Shown: positions 17,723-26,749, numbered from the stretch's first letter. The stretch is DNA of 35,761 bases from Myxococcales bacterium (GCA_003142855.1 PLNW01000159.1:40274-76034), one strand, 5' to 3'. The notes: a model not told the origin generated them from the letters alone. Numbers and translations are program-made.

Positions 17723-20700
17723 ATGATTAGACGAGCGGCGGTCGCCGCAGCCTTGCTGGCTTCCGCGTACGCAAATTTTGCGTGGGCGCGTACTCCGCCC
17801 CTGGCCGTGGATCCGGTCGAGGGCATGTGGATCGGGGGTGGCGAGGTATTCATCTACCAGACACAAGGGCGCTGGAGCGTGTTCCCGGCCGGCGCGAACG
17901 TGAACAAGATGGCGGTGGATGCCCAGGTCGTGTGGGTGGCCACTGACGACGGTGTCATCCGTTTCGATTCACGCAGCCTGCGCTCGACCCGCATAACCAT
18001 GGACGACGGCTTGCCCAGCCAGGTGGTCACCGCAGTGGCTTTCGACGATCAGTTCGTGTGGTTTGCAACCAACAAGGGAGTTGCGCGTTATCGCAAGTTG
18101 GACCGCACCATCAAAGTGTACACGGAAAAGGACGGGTTGCCTTCCAAGGTGGTGAACGATGCCTTGACCGTGGGCCGCCAGGTGTGGTTCGCGACCCGCG
18201 AAGGCATCGCCTACTACAGCCCTGACGTGGACGGCTTGCGCGGCTTCGGCGAGGCTGATGGGCTGGCTGGCGGGGACGTGGCCGAACTTTATCAAGTGGG
18301 CGACGACCTGTGGTGCCGCACTGATGTCGGGCTGTCGCGCTTTCGCATTCTGCAGCGTGTGTTCAACAACTTTTCGCTGGAGATGATGAAGGCTCAACAA
18401 ATTCGCGTCTTCACCATCGACGGCACCACGGTGTGGGTTGGGACTGACAACGGGCTCTACACCCTCGACACGTCCGATGATTCGTTGTTGCTGTTCCCGC
18501 AGCAGACCGCGCTGCAAAGCCGCAACATAACCGGCGTCGAGGTGGACCCCAGCTACGTCTACATCACCACCGACAAGGAGGTCGTCCAGTACAATCGCCT
18601 GACCCGATCCATCCGGTTCTTTACCGTGGTCGACAACCTGACCCGAACGGAAGGCAGCCTCGGCACGGTGCTCAACGGCACGTTGTGGACCGTGATGTTT
18701 CCCGACAGCGGCGCGCAGGTCTACAGCGTGAGCCTCGACCATTTTGTGGAAGCCAAGCTCGCACTCACTCAGAACAACGAAAGCAAGACCACCGCCCACT
18801 CGTTCGCCAGGGTCAACGCGCAGACGCCCTACAACCTCACCACCCAACCCGGCACGCCTCACTGGGACCCCCAACGCTACGACACGGCGGACGGCAATCT
18901 TTCTTTTGGCCACAGCTTTTCCGAGGATCGCAACCTGAGCGCCTCGGCGCGCTTGGACTACGGCACCCTGGAGATGCGAGGAATTCGCACGCTACAGTAC
19001 AAAGTGGAGTACTTGGGCTCACAGAACGACGCGCTTCGCGACGTGCGCGTGGAAGATCAGCTCAAGTACCAGACGGTCGAGGAGGGCCTCGATCGCCCGC
19101 TGCTGTTGCAGGGCGCGTATGCACGTGTGGCCACACCGGGCGCGGAACCCAAGGCCAGCTTGAGCACCACCGCCGGGTTCCGGCGCGGGGAGCTGGTGCG
19201 TGACTTCATCACCGGGCCTCGCCAGAGCATGTACCAGCTTTCGAGAAAGTACATCATCGCTGCATCAGAGCGCGTGTACGTCGATGGGGTGCAGCTCACC
19301 AACGGCACCGATTACACCATTGTGTACACGGCCGGGCAGTTGTCCTTCCTCAACCCGGAGAGCATCGACGACCTCAGTGTGATTTGGGTGGAATACGAGG
19401 CCGATCTCATGCCGGTGAAGGATTTGGGCAGCCTTTCCCTGCTCGACATGCTGCCGGCTGACAACGAGGTCGGCACCTGGGTGCAAACTGGTGGTGTCCA
19501 ACTGATTACCGACCAGGCGGGACTGTACCAGCGCATCGATGGCGCCGCACCCAAGTACATCGATCGCGGCTGGGTCAGCAGCGCGTACGTCAACTACAGC
19601 CAGGGTTCCCGCACTATCCAAGTGGCTATCCACGACATGGGCACTGATGCCAATTCCGAGGGCATCTTCAACTATTCCAAGCCAGCTGCGTGGCAGCCCA
19701 TCAACGGACTTTCCAATGCGGTGCTGGACATGGGGCTCAGTAGCAGCTATGCCGCCTACGCCTATGTCAACCGCTTCTACCTCGAGCTCAACATCACCGA
19801 GAAGGACGATGCCTCGCGCACCACAATCGAGCTGTTCACCAACCAGATAATCAATCGCAAGACCCAGGCCGGGTCCAACATGGGCAACGCGTTCAAACAA
19901 TGGATGGTGGCCGCGCGGGCGGCGGCCTCGCCGGTGCACGGGGTGGAGATAGGCGCGCGCGTGGTGGAGATGCAAGACCTGACCGCCCCTTCACAGCAAG
20001 TGCTTGACCCAAACACCGGGACGGCTATGCTCGGTCCCAACGGGCTGCCCAAACAGAAGGTCATGCCGGCGCGCAGTCTTTTGTCCGGGGTAGCCGACGC
20101 TCGCTATCAGCGGCAGGTGGGCCAGGGTGGACTCTTGACCGGCTACGGGGAATTCTCCGGCTCGGACAGGCAGGATCCCGGTGGTCCCGACGGTTGGGCA
20201 GGCATGGGCTTTCTGCGCCTTTCCCATTCCTCGCTGGAAGGCACCATATCCGGCCGCAAGGATTCGCAAGGTTTCACGGCGCTGGGCAACGACAGCACGC
20301 GCTTCGGCAAACTGGACGACGAGCTACGCCTGAGCGCAACTGGCTATCCCGTGACGTGGCTGCCCACCACGGTCTTTGTCGATCGCCAGCGATCCTTTAT
20401 GGACGATGGCACGGGCAAGATCACCGACAATGTGGGTGTGATTCAGCACGCACTGGCGCGGGTTCAGCTCAACAAGAAGGGGCTGCCCATGACCAGCTTG
20501 CAGGTGGGCAGTACGATTCTGGACAATCCCAATTTTTCCACCAATCGACTGCAAGCCGTCGGACAGACGGACTATGACCTGGCGCAAATCCTCAGTTTCA
20601 CCAACATCAAGCGTTTCACTGTGCGCGGGTTGTACAGCATCTCTCAGGCAGAAACCGACAAGAGCGGGACCTTTGCCTTTGACGACCGGGTCCAGCTTTC

Positions 20701-21904
20701 GCGTGTGGAAGCGAAGTTGTCACCCACCAACACGGAATCGATCTACGGCCTGTTCCGTTCGCGTCTGCTTGAGCGCGAGGCCAAGCAAGACGGACCCTTC
20801 GCCCGCAGCCTACTGCACTGGGAACTGTACTCGGGTGCCAAGAGCACGATCATTCCCGGTATCGCGCCCACGGTCACCTACACCGCCATCTACGACGACA
20901 ATCGACTAGCCAGCTCGAGTACGTCGACCAGCACGACCACGTCGACAGGGACTGGAGCCCTGGGCGGAACTCCCGTGCTGGCTCCGGTGTCGCTGATGAG
21001 CCCGAGTGTGTCGGCGCTGACCCCGGTCGGGCCGGGTACAATCTCTGTGGTCCCGCCCACGCGCACAGTCCAGGCAACCATCGGGGGGGCGTTGGGGATC
21101 TTCCCGGGGCAATGGTTGAAGCTGCTGGCCCCTGCGGCTATCCAGCCAACCGTGTCCATCGCCGACAATGAGACCTCAGTCGACCAAATCAAGACGCAAT
21201 ACAATCGAGTCTATCGTTTTGATAACCGCGCGGTGTGGGCCAGCGGGGGCAAGTTCGACCTGGAGCTGTATCAACTGCATCAGGAGGGCGTGACCGCGCA
21301 AGACCACCACAAGAACGCGGTACAAACTCTGCTGCAGAATCGCATCGTGTATCGGCCGCTATTCTCCAGTCCCATTACGTTGCGCCTGAACTACCAGGAT
21401 ACACGTTCGTACAACGATCCCACTATCGTCGGGACGGGCGAGCCGCCTTGGGCCGATCAGACACTCTACCAAGGCATCTTGCAGTGGCTCATGCGCTGGA
21501 ACCAGTTGCTGACCACGCTGTCGACCTTTACTTTCGACATCACGGATACCGCCAATTTTTTGAACAAAGATCCTGCTACGCTTCTGATCACCGCGTACAA
21601 CAACCGACAGTATCAGATCGGCCCGGAAGAGGAGTTCCGCTTCTACCCGCTAAAAGAAGCTGCGACGCTCTATCTCTATCAACGCGACGGCGTGTTTCGT
21701 TGGTTCGGCCATGGGGATGGCGCGAGCAACGCGATTAGCTACTACGTCGCCGCCGGGAGCATCTGGCGCATGGGCGACAAGATCTACCTCGACGGCGGCG
21801 TCGAATATGACAATCTCACCTGCCTGTCGCAGCCGACCAGCGGAACGGGCTGCACCGCGGTTTCGCGGATCGTTCCAAGGCTGTATCTGACGGTGAATCT
21901 CTAG
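17723..21904 (+). CDS. Large envelope protein: beta-propeller, DUF6599-like domain and predicted outer-membrane barrel
   Basis: 1393 residues. Signal peptide MIRRAAVAAALLASAYANFAWA. Residues about 30-340 are propeller repeats of the two-component-regulator/ligand-sensing type (VVWVATDDGVIRFD, VWFATNKGVARYR, VWFATREGIAYY, VWVGTDNGLYTLD). A beta-rich segment follows with ERVYVDGVQLTNGTDYTIVYTAGQLSFLNP (about 513-545). At about 573-700 lies a DUF6599-like domain (RIDGAAPKYIDRGW, AIHDMGTDANSEGIF, RFYLEL). The remaining half is rich in alternating strands and Tyr/Arg/Gln, as in an outer-membrane barrel, with a Ser/Thr-rich loop (SSSTSTSTTTSTGTG) and a terminal VNL. It follows DUF362 paralogue 3 by 16 nt. 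No known protein with this exact architecture comes to mind. Barrel prediction is by eye. Confidence 0.75.
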   Translation: MIRRAAVAAALLASAYANFAWARTPPLAVDPVEGMWIGGGEVFIYQTQGRWSVFPAGANVNKMAVDAQVVWVATDDGVIRFDSRSLRSTRITMDDGLPSQVVTAVAFDDQFVWFATNKGVARYRKLDRTIKVYTEKDGLPSKVVNDALTVGRQVWFATREGIAYYSPDVDGLRGFGEADGLAGGDVAELYQVGDDLWCRTDVGLSRFRILQRVFNNFSLEMMKAQQIRVFTIDGTTVWVGTDNGLYTLDTSDDSLLLFPQQTALQSRNITGVEVDPSYVYITTDKEVVQYNRLTRSIRFFTVVDNLTRTEGSLGTVLNGTLWTVMFPDSGAQVYSVSLDHFVEAKLALTQNNESKTTAHSFARVNAQTPYNLTTQPGTPHWDPQRYDTADGNLSFGHSFSEDRNLSASARLDYGTLEMRGIRTLQYKVEYLGSQNDALRDVRVEDQLKYQTVEEGLDRPLLLQGAYARVATPGAEPKASLSTTAGFRRGELVRDFITGPRQSMYQLSRKYIIAASERVYVDGVQLTNGTDYTIVYTAGQLSFLNPESIDDLSVIWVEYEADLMPVKDLGSLSLLDMLPADNEVGTWVQTGGVQLITDQAGLYQRIDGAAPKYIDRGWVSSAYVNYSQGSRTIQVAIHDMGTDANSEGIFNYSKPAAWQPINGLSNAVLDMGLSSSYAAYAYVNRFYLELNITEKDDASRTTIELFTNQIINRKTQAGSNMGNAFKQWMVAARAAASPVHGVEIGARVVEMQDLTAPSQQVLDPNTGTAMLGPNGLPKQKVMPARSLLSGVADARYQRQVGQGGLLTGYGEFSGSDRQDPGGPDGWAGMGFLRLSHSSLEGTISGRKDSQGFTALGNDSTRFGKLDDELRLSATGYPVTWLPTTVFVDRQRSFMDDGTGKITDNVGVIQHALARVQLNKKGLPMTSLQVGSTILDNPNFSTNRLQAVGQTDYDLAQILSFTNIKRFTVRGLYSISQAETDKSGTFAFDDRVQLSRVEAKLSPTNTESIYGLFRSRLLEREAKQDGPFARSLLHWELYSGAKSTIIPGIAPTVTYTAIYDDNRLASSSTSTSTTTSTGTGALGGTPVLAPVSLMSPSVSALTPVGPGTISVVPPTRTVQATIGGALGIFPGQWLKLLAPAAIQPTVSIADNETSVDQIKTQYNRVYRFDNRAVWASGGKFDLELYQLHQEGVTAQDHHKNAVQTLLQNRIVYRPLFSSPITLRLNYQDTRSYNDPTIVGTGEPPWADQTLYQGILQWLMRWNQLLTTLSTFTFDITDTANFLNKDPATLLITAYNNRQYQIGPEEEFRFYPLKEAATLYLYQRDGVFRWFGHGDGASNAISYYVAAGSIWRMGDKIYLDGGVEYDNLTCLSQPTSGTGCTAVSRIVPRLYLTVNL

Positions 21905-22401
21905 CTCATCTTCTGATACTTGGCTGCGGGAAGACCGCAGATGGGACACTTCTCGGGCGGCTTGCCGAATTCCAGGTGGCCGCACACCGGGCACAGGTAG
22001 ACGTCCATGGCGTCCAGATCCTTGCCCGCCTGCAAGGCGGCTAGGGCTTGCTGGTAGAGTTCCGCGTGTACGCGTTCGACCTGGTTGGCGTAGTCCAACA
22101 TGGTCTTGGCCTTGTGGTTCTCGCTCTTGGCTTGTTCCACCATGGGCGGGTACATCTCGCGGTACTCGTAGGTCTCGCCGGCAATGGCAGCTTGCAGGTT
22201 TTCGAGCGTCGAGGCCACGCCGCCCATGTTCTGCAGATGGGAGAGGGCATGGATGGTCTCGGCCTCGGCAGCGGCGCGGAATAGCTTGGCGATTTGGGGA
22301 TAGCCGTCCTTCTCCGCTCGGCGAGCAAAGGCGAGGTATTTTCGATTGGCCTGGCTCTCGCCGGCAAATGCAGTCTTCAGGTTTTCAATGGTGGCAGGCA
22401 C
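21901..22401 (-). CDS. Rubrerythrin
   Basis: 166 residues. An N-terminal di-iron four-helix bundle has the Glu/His ligands in AFAGESQANRKYLAF, AAEAETIHALSHL, AGETYEYREMYP and ERVHAELYQ. A C-terminal rubredoxin-like domain has CPVCGHLEFG and CPICG (two CX2C). Rubrerythrins reduce hydrogen peroxide with electrons passed through the rubredoxin site, protecting oxygen-sensitive cells. GTG 22401 is preceded by AAGGAG with 6-nt spacing. The stop codon overlaps that of the convergent 1393-residue gene by 3 nt. Length is slightly under the usual 190. Confidence 0.96.
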   Translation of the reverse strand: MPATIENLKTAFAGESQANRKYLAFARRAEKDGYPQIAKLFRAAAEAETIHALSHLQNMGGVASTLENLQAAIAGETYEYREMYPPMVEQAKSENHKAKTMLDYANQVERVHAELYQQALAALQAGKDLDAMDVYLCPVCGHLEFGKPPEKCPICGLPAAKYQKMS

Positions 22402-22502
22402 GGGAGCTCCTTTTTGTTGTGAGACTCAGTCGATGCCAAAGCATGGTGGCTGGGTGCGGGCCGCGCAAGTCCAAGACCATGCACAAGACGGAGGTGAGCT
22501 TT

Positions 22503-24011
22503 TCATCCGCGCCCTTCGCGCACACGGCGCTGCAGCTCGACGGGATCGCGGGCAGCGGCCAGCGCGACTTCGCGGCTGATGCGCCCGGCGCGTGCCAGAT
22601 CGAGCAGCGACGCATCCAGCGCCACCATCCCGTCGTCGCGTCCGGTCTGGATTTGCGTGGTCAACTGGTGGGTCTTGCCCTCGCGGATGAGCGCCCCGAC
22701 CGCGTAGTTGACCATGAGGATTTCCAGCGCGGGATAGCGCGTGCCAGGCAGAACGCCTTCCAGCAACTGCTGGGTGACCACCGCGCGCAGCGAGCCAGCC
22801 ACTTGCAGTCGGATTTGCGCCTGCTGGTGTTCGGGAAAAATGTCCACGATGCGGTCAATGGCCATGGCCGCGCTGCCACTGTGCAACGTCGACAGCACCA
22901 GATGCCCGGTCTCGGCCGCAGTCAAGGCCAGGGCCACGGTCTCGCGATCGCGCATCTCACCCACCAGGATGATGTCAGGACACTCGCGCAAGGCTGCGCG
23001 CAGCCCGACGGCGAAGCTTTCCACGTGGGTGCCGACCTCGCGCTGATGAATCAGGCAGCGCCGGGGCTGGTACACGAACTCGACAGGATCTTCCAGGGTG
23101 ATGACGTGGCGGGCGCGGGTTCGGTTCACCAGTTCCACGATGGCGGCCAGCGTGGTTGACTTGCCCGCACCGGTGGTGCCCACCACCAGTACCATGCCGC
23201 CGGTCAGATTCCCCAGCGCGCCTACGCTGTCAGGCAGGTTCAGTTCGGCCAGGGTGGGAGCGTGGCGGTTCACCGGCCGCAGCGCCAAGGCCAGGCCGTG
23301 CGCCTGCCTGAAGACGTTGACCCGCAGTCGCTGCGGTCCTTCGGCGTCGAGAGCAGGTGCCTCCCAGGCCAGATCCACGCTGCCGCTCTCGTCGAGACAG
23401 CGGCGACGTCGTGCATCGAGCAACGAGTCGACGAACCCCAGGATTTCTTGCTGGTCGATGGTGTCCCCCGACGCCGCCAGGCCATTGGCCGTGCGAATCC
23501 ACAGGGGCTGCCCTGCGGACACGATGACGTCTGACACGGTTTCATCGATAGCGCGGGCGATCAAGCCCGCCAGGCGGGACGACGTGGCTGCGACTGTGCC
23601 GGCGGACGGACTGACGGCTGGCGTGGTCACTGTGGCGCTCGCCGCTGCGACGCGCGCGTCGGCGGGGCGCGGGCTGACCGGGGCGGGCGGCGCCGGCTTT
23701 GCCAGAACATCACCTGTGCGGCGCAGCTTCAGTGACAGCTTGTCAGCGTCCCCGCGCGCCTCCACGGCAAAGACGCCGTGGCGTTCGGAGCGGTAGACGG
23801 CGTCGCAAGCGCCGGAAGCGCGCAGCCGGTCAAGATCGGCCGGGGCGAGCGCCTCGGCCGCGAAAGTCTCGAGTATTTGAGGGGCGAGCGGGGGCATGGT
23901 CAGGCCGCGGCCCTGGGCACCGATGAGCACCGGCGGCTCGCGCGCCCGCAACACGATCCCGGTCGCCTTCTGCGCGTCAATCAGCGCGAGCAGAGAATCG
24001 ATGGCTGCCAT
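22503..24011 (-). CDS. PilT-like twitching-motility ATPase with an extra N-terminal domain
   Basis: 502 residues, longer than PilT (about 350). The C-terminal ATPase has Walker A GTTGAGKS (278-285), Walker B IILVGEMRD (about 347-355), the Asp box and the LSTLHSGSAAMAIDRIVDIFP His box. All are typical of PilT/PilU retraction motors. Residues about 146-250 form the usual PilT N-domain (SDVIVSAGQPLWIRTANG). Before it lie a Pro/Ala linker (about 103-140) and a first domain (3-97) with a similar pattern (GIVLRAREPPVLIGAQGRG), possibly a diverged duplicate. No other pilus genes are nearby. It lies upstream of rubrerythrin on the same strand with a 101-nt gap. Confidence 0.87.
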   Translation of the reverse strand: MAAIDSLLALIDAQKATGIVLRAREPPVLIGAQGRGLTMPPLAPQILETFAAEALAPADLDRLRASGACDAVYRSERHGVFAVEARGDADKLSLKLRRTGDVLAKPAPPAPVSPRPADARVAAASATVTTPAVSPSAGTVAATSSRLAGLIARAIDETVSDVIVSAGQPLWIRTANGLAASGDTIDQQEILGFVDSLLDARRRRCLDESGSVDLAWEAPALDAEGPQRLRVNVFRQAHGLALALRPVNRHAPTLAELNLPDSVGALGNLTGGMVLVVGTTGAGKSTTLAAIVELVNRTRARHVITLEDPVEFVYQPRRCLIHQREVGTHVESFAVGLRAALRECPDIILVGEMRDRETVALALTAAETGHLVLSTLHSGSAAMAIDRIVDIFPEHQQAQIRLQVAGSLRAVVTQQLLEGVLPGTRYPALEILMVNYAVGALIREGKTHQLTTQIQTGRDDGMVALDASLLDLARAGRISREVALAAARDPVELQRRVREGRG

Positions 24012-24098
24012 GCCTCACAACCTAGCAAGACCCGCGCCGGGGCGCCCGACGCGATTACGCGCTTGTGCTCTGGTCGGGTCGGCCGATGAGCCGATACG

Positions 24099-24128
24099 TT
24101 GACAGGATTGGCGGGCAGCCGGTAGAAA
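24099..24128 (+). promoter_or_regulatory. Sigma70-type promoter of the coiled-coil lipoprotein
   Basis: TTGACA (24099-24104, perfect -35) and TAGAAA (24123-24128, 4 of 6 to the -10) are 18 nt apart. They lie 58 nt before ATG 24187, with an AAGGAG ribosome-binding site between. This is the best promoter in the window. Confidence 0.55.
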
Positions 24129-24186
24129 GGCAGCTTCGGTGGGTGGGAGCTTCCTACCCTCTGCCCTCTTCGACAAGGAGATGACC

Positions 24187-24504
24187 ATGACTCGAACGAT
24201 GGGGTTGCTTTCGCTGCTGGTTCTTGGTGGGGCACTGGCTGCCATGGGTTGCGAGGACAAAGTCTGCAAGGAGGCTCTCGGCAAGGCGACCGCTGCCAAG
24301 GCCGAGATTCTGAAGTCGGCGGAGGCCATGAACAATGAGTTCACCGCTTTGAAGGCCAAGCTGGCTGCCACTGAGAAGAACCTAGAGGCGGCGGAGAAAG
24401 CGGTGGACGAATGCAAGGAGGCTGCTGCCAAGGCCGATGAGAAGAAGCCAGCCAAGACGAAGGGCAAGAAGGCCAAGAAGGCCAAGAAGGGCAAGCGGAA
24501 GTAG
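24187..24504 (+). CDS. Small coiled-coil lipoprotein with Lys-rich tail
   Basis: 105 residues. Signal peptide MTRTMGLLSLLVLGGALAAMGC ends in a lipobox (AAMGC). The mature part is helical with heptad-like spacing (ILKSAEAMNNEFTALKAKL, ATEKNLEAAEKAVDECKEAA), two further Cys, and a Lys-rich tail (KKAKKAKKGKRK). The architecture recalls Lpp/Pal-type spacer lipoproteins and Myxococcota envelope lipoproteins; a basic tail may contact peptidoglycan, LPS or nucleic acid. ATG 24187 has AAGGAG 6 nt upstream; ATG 24181 sits directly on that site and is less likely. It is transcribed from its own promoter and is convergent with nrdJ, 16 nt apart. Confidence 0.8.
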   Translation: MTRTMGLLSLLVLGGALAAMGCEDKVCKEALGKATAAKAEILKSAEAMNNEFTALKAKLAATEKNLEAAEKAVDECKEAAAKADEKKPAKTKGKKAKKAKKGKRK

Positions 24505-24520
24505 TAGCTCACCCGCGTCC

Positions 24521-26338
24521 TCATTGGCACGCAATCCCGTCGCAGGCGGCGCCGCTGTCGGCCAGCAGAACTTGGCCCATGGGGCTGTTGGCCGGAAACA
24601 CGGTGAGGCCCTTCAGTCCCGCCGCATAGGCGCGTTCGAACAGGCCGAGCACGCCCTCGAAGCTGTAGCCGGCGGGAAGATTCACGGTCTTGGAGATGGC
24701 CGCGTCGACGTACGGCTGCAGAGCGGCTTGCATGTCCAGGTGCGCTTCGGGCGCCATGCTTGAGGCGTCGACCATCGCGCCGGGTGGACCGGCGTCGAAG
24801 CCGGCCCGTGATTCAAACAGCGCGACGGCATAGTCGGTGAGTTCCAACGTCTCGGGCGGGCCGTCGAGTCGCTGCACCACACGCTGGTAGCGCGGCCGGA
24901 AGATGGGCTCGATGCCGCTCGATACGTTGCCGGCCAGCAGGCTGATGGTGCCGGCGGGCGCCACCGCGAGCAGGTGGCCGTTGCGAATCCCGTCGCTGCG
25001 GATGAGCATCTGCAAGTGCTCGGGCAAGGCCGCCACGAAAGGCGAAAGCAAGAAGCGATCCGGGTCGAGCGCCGGGAAGGAACCACGTTCGCGCGCCACA
25101 TCGATGGACGCGCGATAGGCGGCGTGGGCCACGGTGCGCATGATGGTGGCCGCGGCCTGACGTGCCTCCTCGCTGTCGTAGCGTTTCCCTAGCATCAACA
25201 GGGCGTCGGCCAGACCGGTCACGCCCAGCCCCAGCCGTCGCGTGGCGCGCGCTTCGGCGGCCTGCTCGGGCAGGGGAAAGTGCGAGACATCGATCACGTC
25301 GTCGAGAAAACGCACGGCCAGGGCGGCGGTGGCCGCCAGCGCGTCGAAATCAAAGACCGCCCGAGGCGTGAACGGCTCGCGCACGAAACGCGGCAAGATG
25401 AGCGAGCCCAGGTTGCAGGCGCCGTAAGGGGGCAAGGGAAGCTCGCCGCAGGGATTGGTCGCGGTGATGCGCTCGCGGTACCACAGGTTGTTTCCCTGGT
25501 TCACGCGGTCGACGAAGATCACCCCGGGCTCGCCACTCTGGTAGGCAGCGCGCACGATGTGCTGCCACAGCTCGCGCGCGCGCACACGACGCCACACCCG
25601 ACAGGCGACCGCCTCATTGCTGCCCGTCCACGCCCGCATCTCGACCGGGGCGCCCGGCTCGCCGTCGGCGAGACCATCGGCAGGAAAGGCCAGGGCGAAA
25701 TCGCGGTCGGCTGCCACCGCGGCCATGAATTCGTCGCTGACCTGCACCGACAGGTTGAAGCTGGCCAGCGCGCCGCCGCCGCGTTTGGCATCGATGTACT
25801 CTTCGATGTCCGGATGATCGCACCGCAGAGTGGCCATCATGGCGCCCCGCCGCTCGCTGGTGTTCTGCAAAGTGGCGCACATGGTGTCCCACACGCGCAT
25901 GAAGGACACCGGCCCGGTGGCCACCTGCCCCGTGGACCGTGCGCGCGCCCCGCGCGGCCGCAAGGTGGAGAAGTCGGTGCCCACGCCACCGCCCTGTTGC
26001 AAGGTGATCGCACTTTCCTGCAAGGCGGAGAAGATCCCTTCCATTGAATCCTGCACCACGCCCATGACGAAGCAGTTGAACAGGGTCACGCGCCGGGAAG
26101 TGCCGGCACCAGCCAGGATGCGCCCTCCAGGCAAGAAGCCCTGGCCCATCAGCAGTCCCTCGAATCGGCCAGCCCACTCGGGATCGGATTCGGGCTGGGC
26201 CACCGCCCGCGCCACTCGTCGAAAAGTGTCGGCCAGGGTGGCCTCACTGCCCTCTTGTCGGTAGCGCAGTTCCCAAATGCGCTGCGAGATGGGAGGCAAT
26301 GGCTCGCCGGCTGCCGTGACATCCTCAATCTTCTTCAT
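24521..26338 (-). CDS. nrdJ: Adenosylcobalamin-dependent ribonucleotide reductase (class II)
   Basis: 605 residues. It converts ribonucleotides to deoxyribonucleotides, using B12 to make a thiyl radical. Recognisable parts are LPGGRILAGAGT and TLFNCFVMG (Cys89, one of the redox pair). The QQGGGVGTDFSTLRPRGA loop, NTSERRGAMMATL and the NPCGELPLPPYGACNLGSL finger follow (Cys297/Cys308). Further on are ATRRLGLGVTGLADALL and APAGTISLLAGNVSSGIEPIF. A C-terminal Cys pair (ACDGIACQ) matches the redox-shuttle tail. This fits the shorter NrdJ form of about 600 residues. ATG 26338 is chosen because the conserved domain follows directly; AAGGGG lies upstream. No nrdAB or nrdDG genes occur in the window. 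Confidence 0.96.
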   Translation of the reverse strand: MKKIEDVTAAGEPLPPISQRIWELRYRQEGSEATLADTFRRVARAVAQPESDPEWAGRFEGLLMGQGFLPGGRILAGAGTSRRVTLFNCFVMGVVQDSMEGIFSALQESAITLQQGGGVGTDFSTLRPRGARARSTGQVATGPVSFMRVWDTMCATLQNTSERRGAMMATLRCDHPDIEEYIDAKRGGGALASFNLSVQVSDEFMAAVAADRDFALAFPADGLADGEPGAPVEMRAWTGSNEAVACRVWRRVRARELWQHIVRAAYQSGEPGVIFVDRVNQGNNLWYRERITATNPCGELPLPPYGACNLGSLILPRFVREPFTPRAVFDFDALAATAALAVRFLDDVIDVSHFPLPEQAAEARATRRLGLGVTGLADALLMLGKRYDSEEARQAAATIMRTVAHAAYRASIDVARERGSFPALDPDRFLLSPFVAALPEHLQMLIRSDGIRNGHLLAVAPAGTISLLAGNVSSGIEPIFRPRYQRVVQRLDGPPETLELTDYAVALFESRAGFDAGPPGAMVDASSMAPEAHLDMQAALQPYVDAAISKTVNLPAGYSFEGVLGLFERAYAAGLKGLTVFPANSPMGQVLLADSGAACDGIACQ

Positions 26339-26387
26339 GGGTCGCCGTCCCCTTCCCACACCCCAAGCATACCGCGTTCGAGATCTA

Positions 26388-26425
26388 TGTCCCACTTGAC
26401 TCCGGCACGGCAACAAGCGAAGCCA
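26388..26425. repeat. Direct repeat A, approximately 38 nt
   Basis: Starts TATGTCCCACTTGAC. It matches 26712-26749 at about 32 of 38 positions. Confidence 0.65.
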
Positions 26426-26530
26426 CACCAGTCGCGCCCCAAGCCCGCCCTGTACTACTAGGTTGCAGTTTCTTCGCGAGCCGCGAAGATTCGTTGGGAA
26501 CGCCCGAACATCATTCCCTTTTCTCCGACT

Positions 26531-26560
26531 CTGCGGCCTCCCCTCTCACCTCTGCGTTCT
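26531..26560. repeat. CT-rich dispersed repeat, diverged copy
   Basis: Contains CTCCCCTCTCACCTCTGCGT and TCTCGGCG, a diverged version of the 29-nt sequence at 26630-26658 (same orientation) and 8409-8437 (opposite). It resembles CTCTGCGTTCTC-type repeats seen in many genomes. Confidence 0.6.
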
Positions 26561-26629
26561 CGGCGGCGCGTGGCCGTCGAAGTGAACCACTTCACACCCT
26601 TTGGTTGCGGCCGTGACGCTGCCCTGTGT

Positions 26630-26658
26630 CCTCCCCTCTCCCCTCTGTGTTCTCAGCG
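26630..26658. repeat. 29-nt dispersed repeat (exact to the copy in the porin gene)
   Basis: Identical over 29 nt, as the reverse complement, to 8409-8437. Here it is intergenic. Confidence 0.85.
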
Positions 26659-26711
26659 ACGCGAGGATACCTAGATGAAACCGCAGCCCTAGGCGCAGCC
26701 ACACGGTCTAC

Positions 26712-26749
26712 ATGTCCCACTTGACGCCGACGTGGCAACAAGTGAAGTT
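26712..26749. repeat. Direct repeat B, approximately 38 nt
   Basis: Starts CATGTCCCACTTGAC; partner of 26388-26425. It continues into a coding-like frame ending at about 26878. Confidence 0.65.

Noticed and set aside
22368..23159. Plus-strand frame opposite the PilT-like gene
   Set aside because: Shadow of the ATPase, whose Walker motifs are certain.
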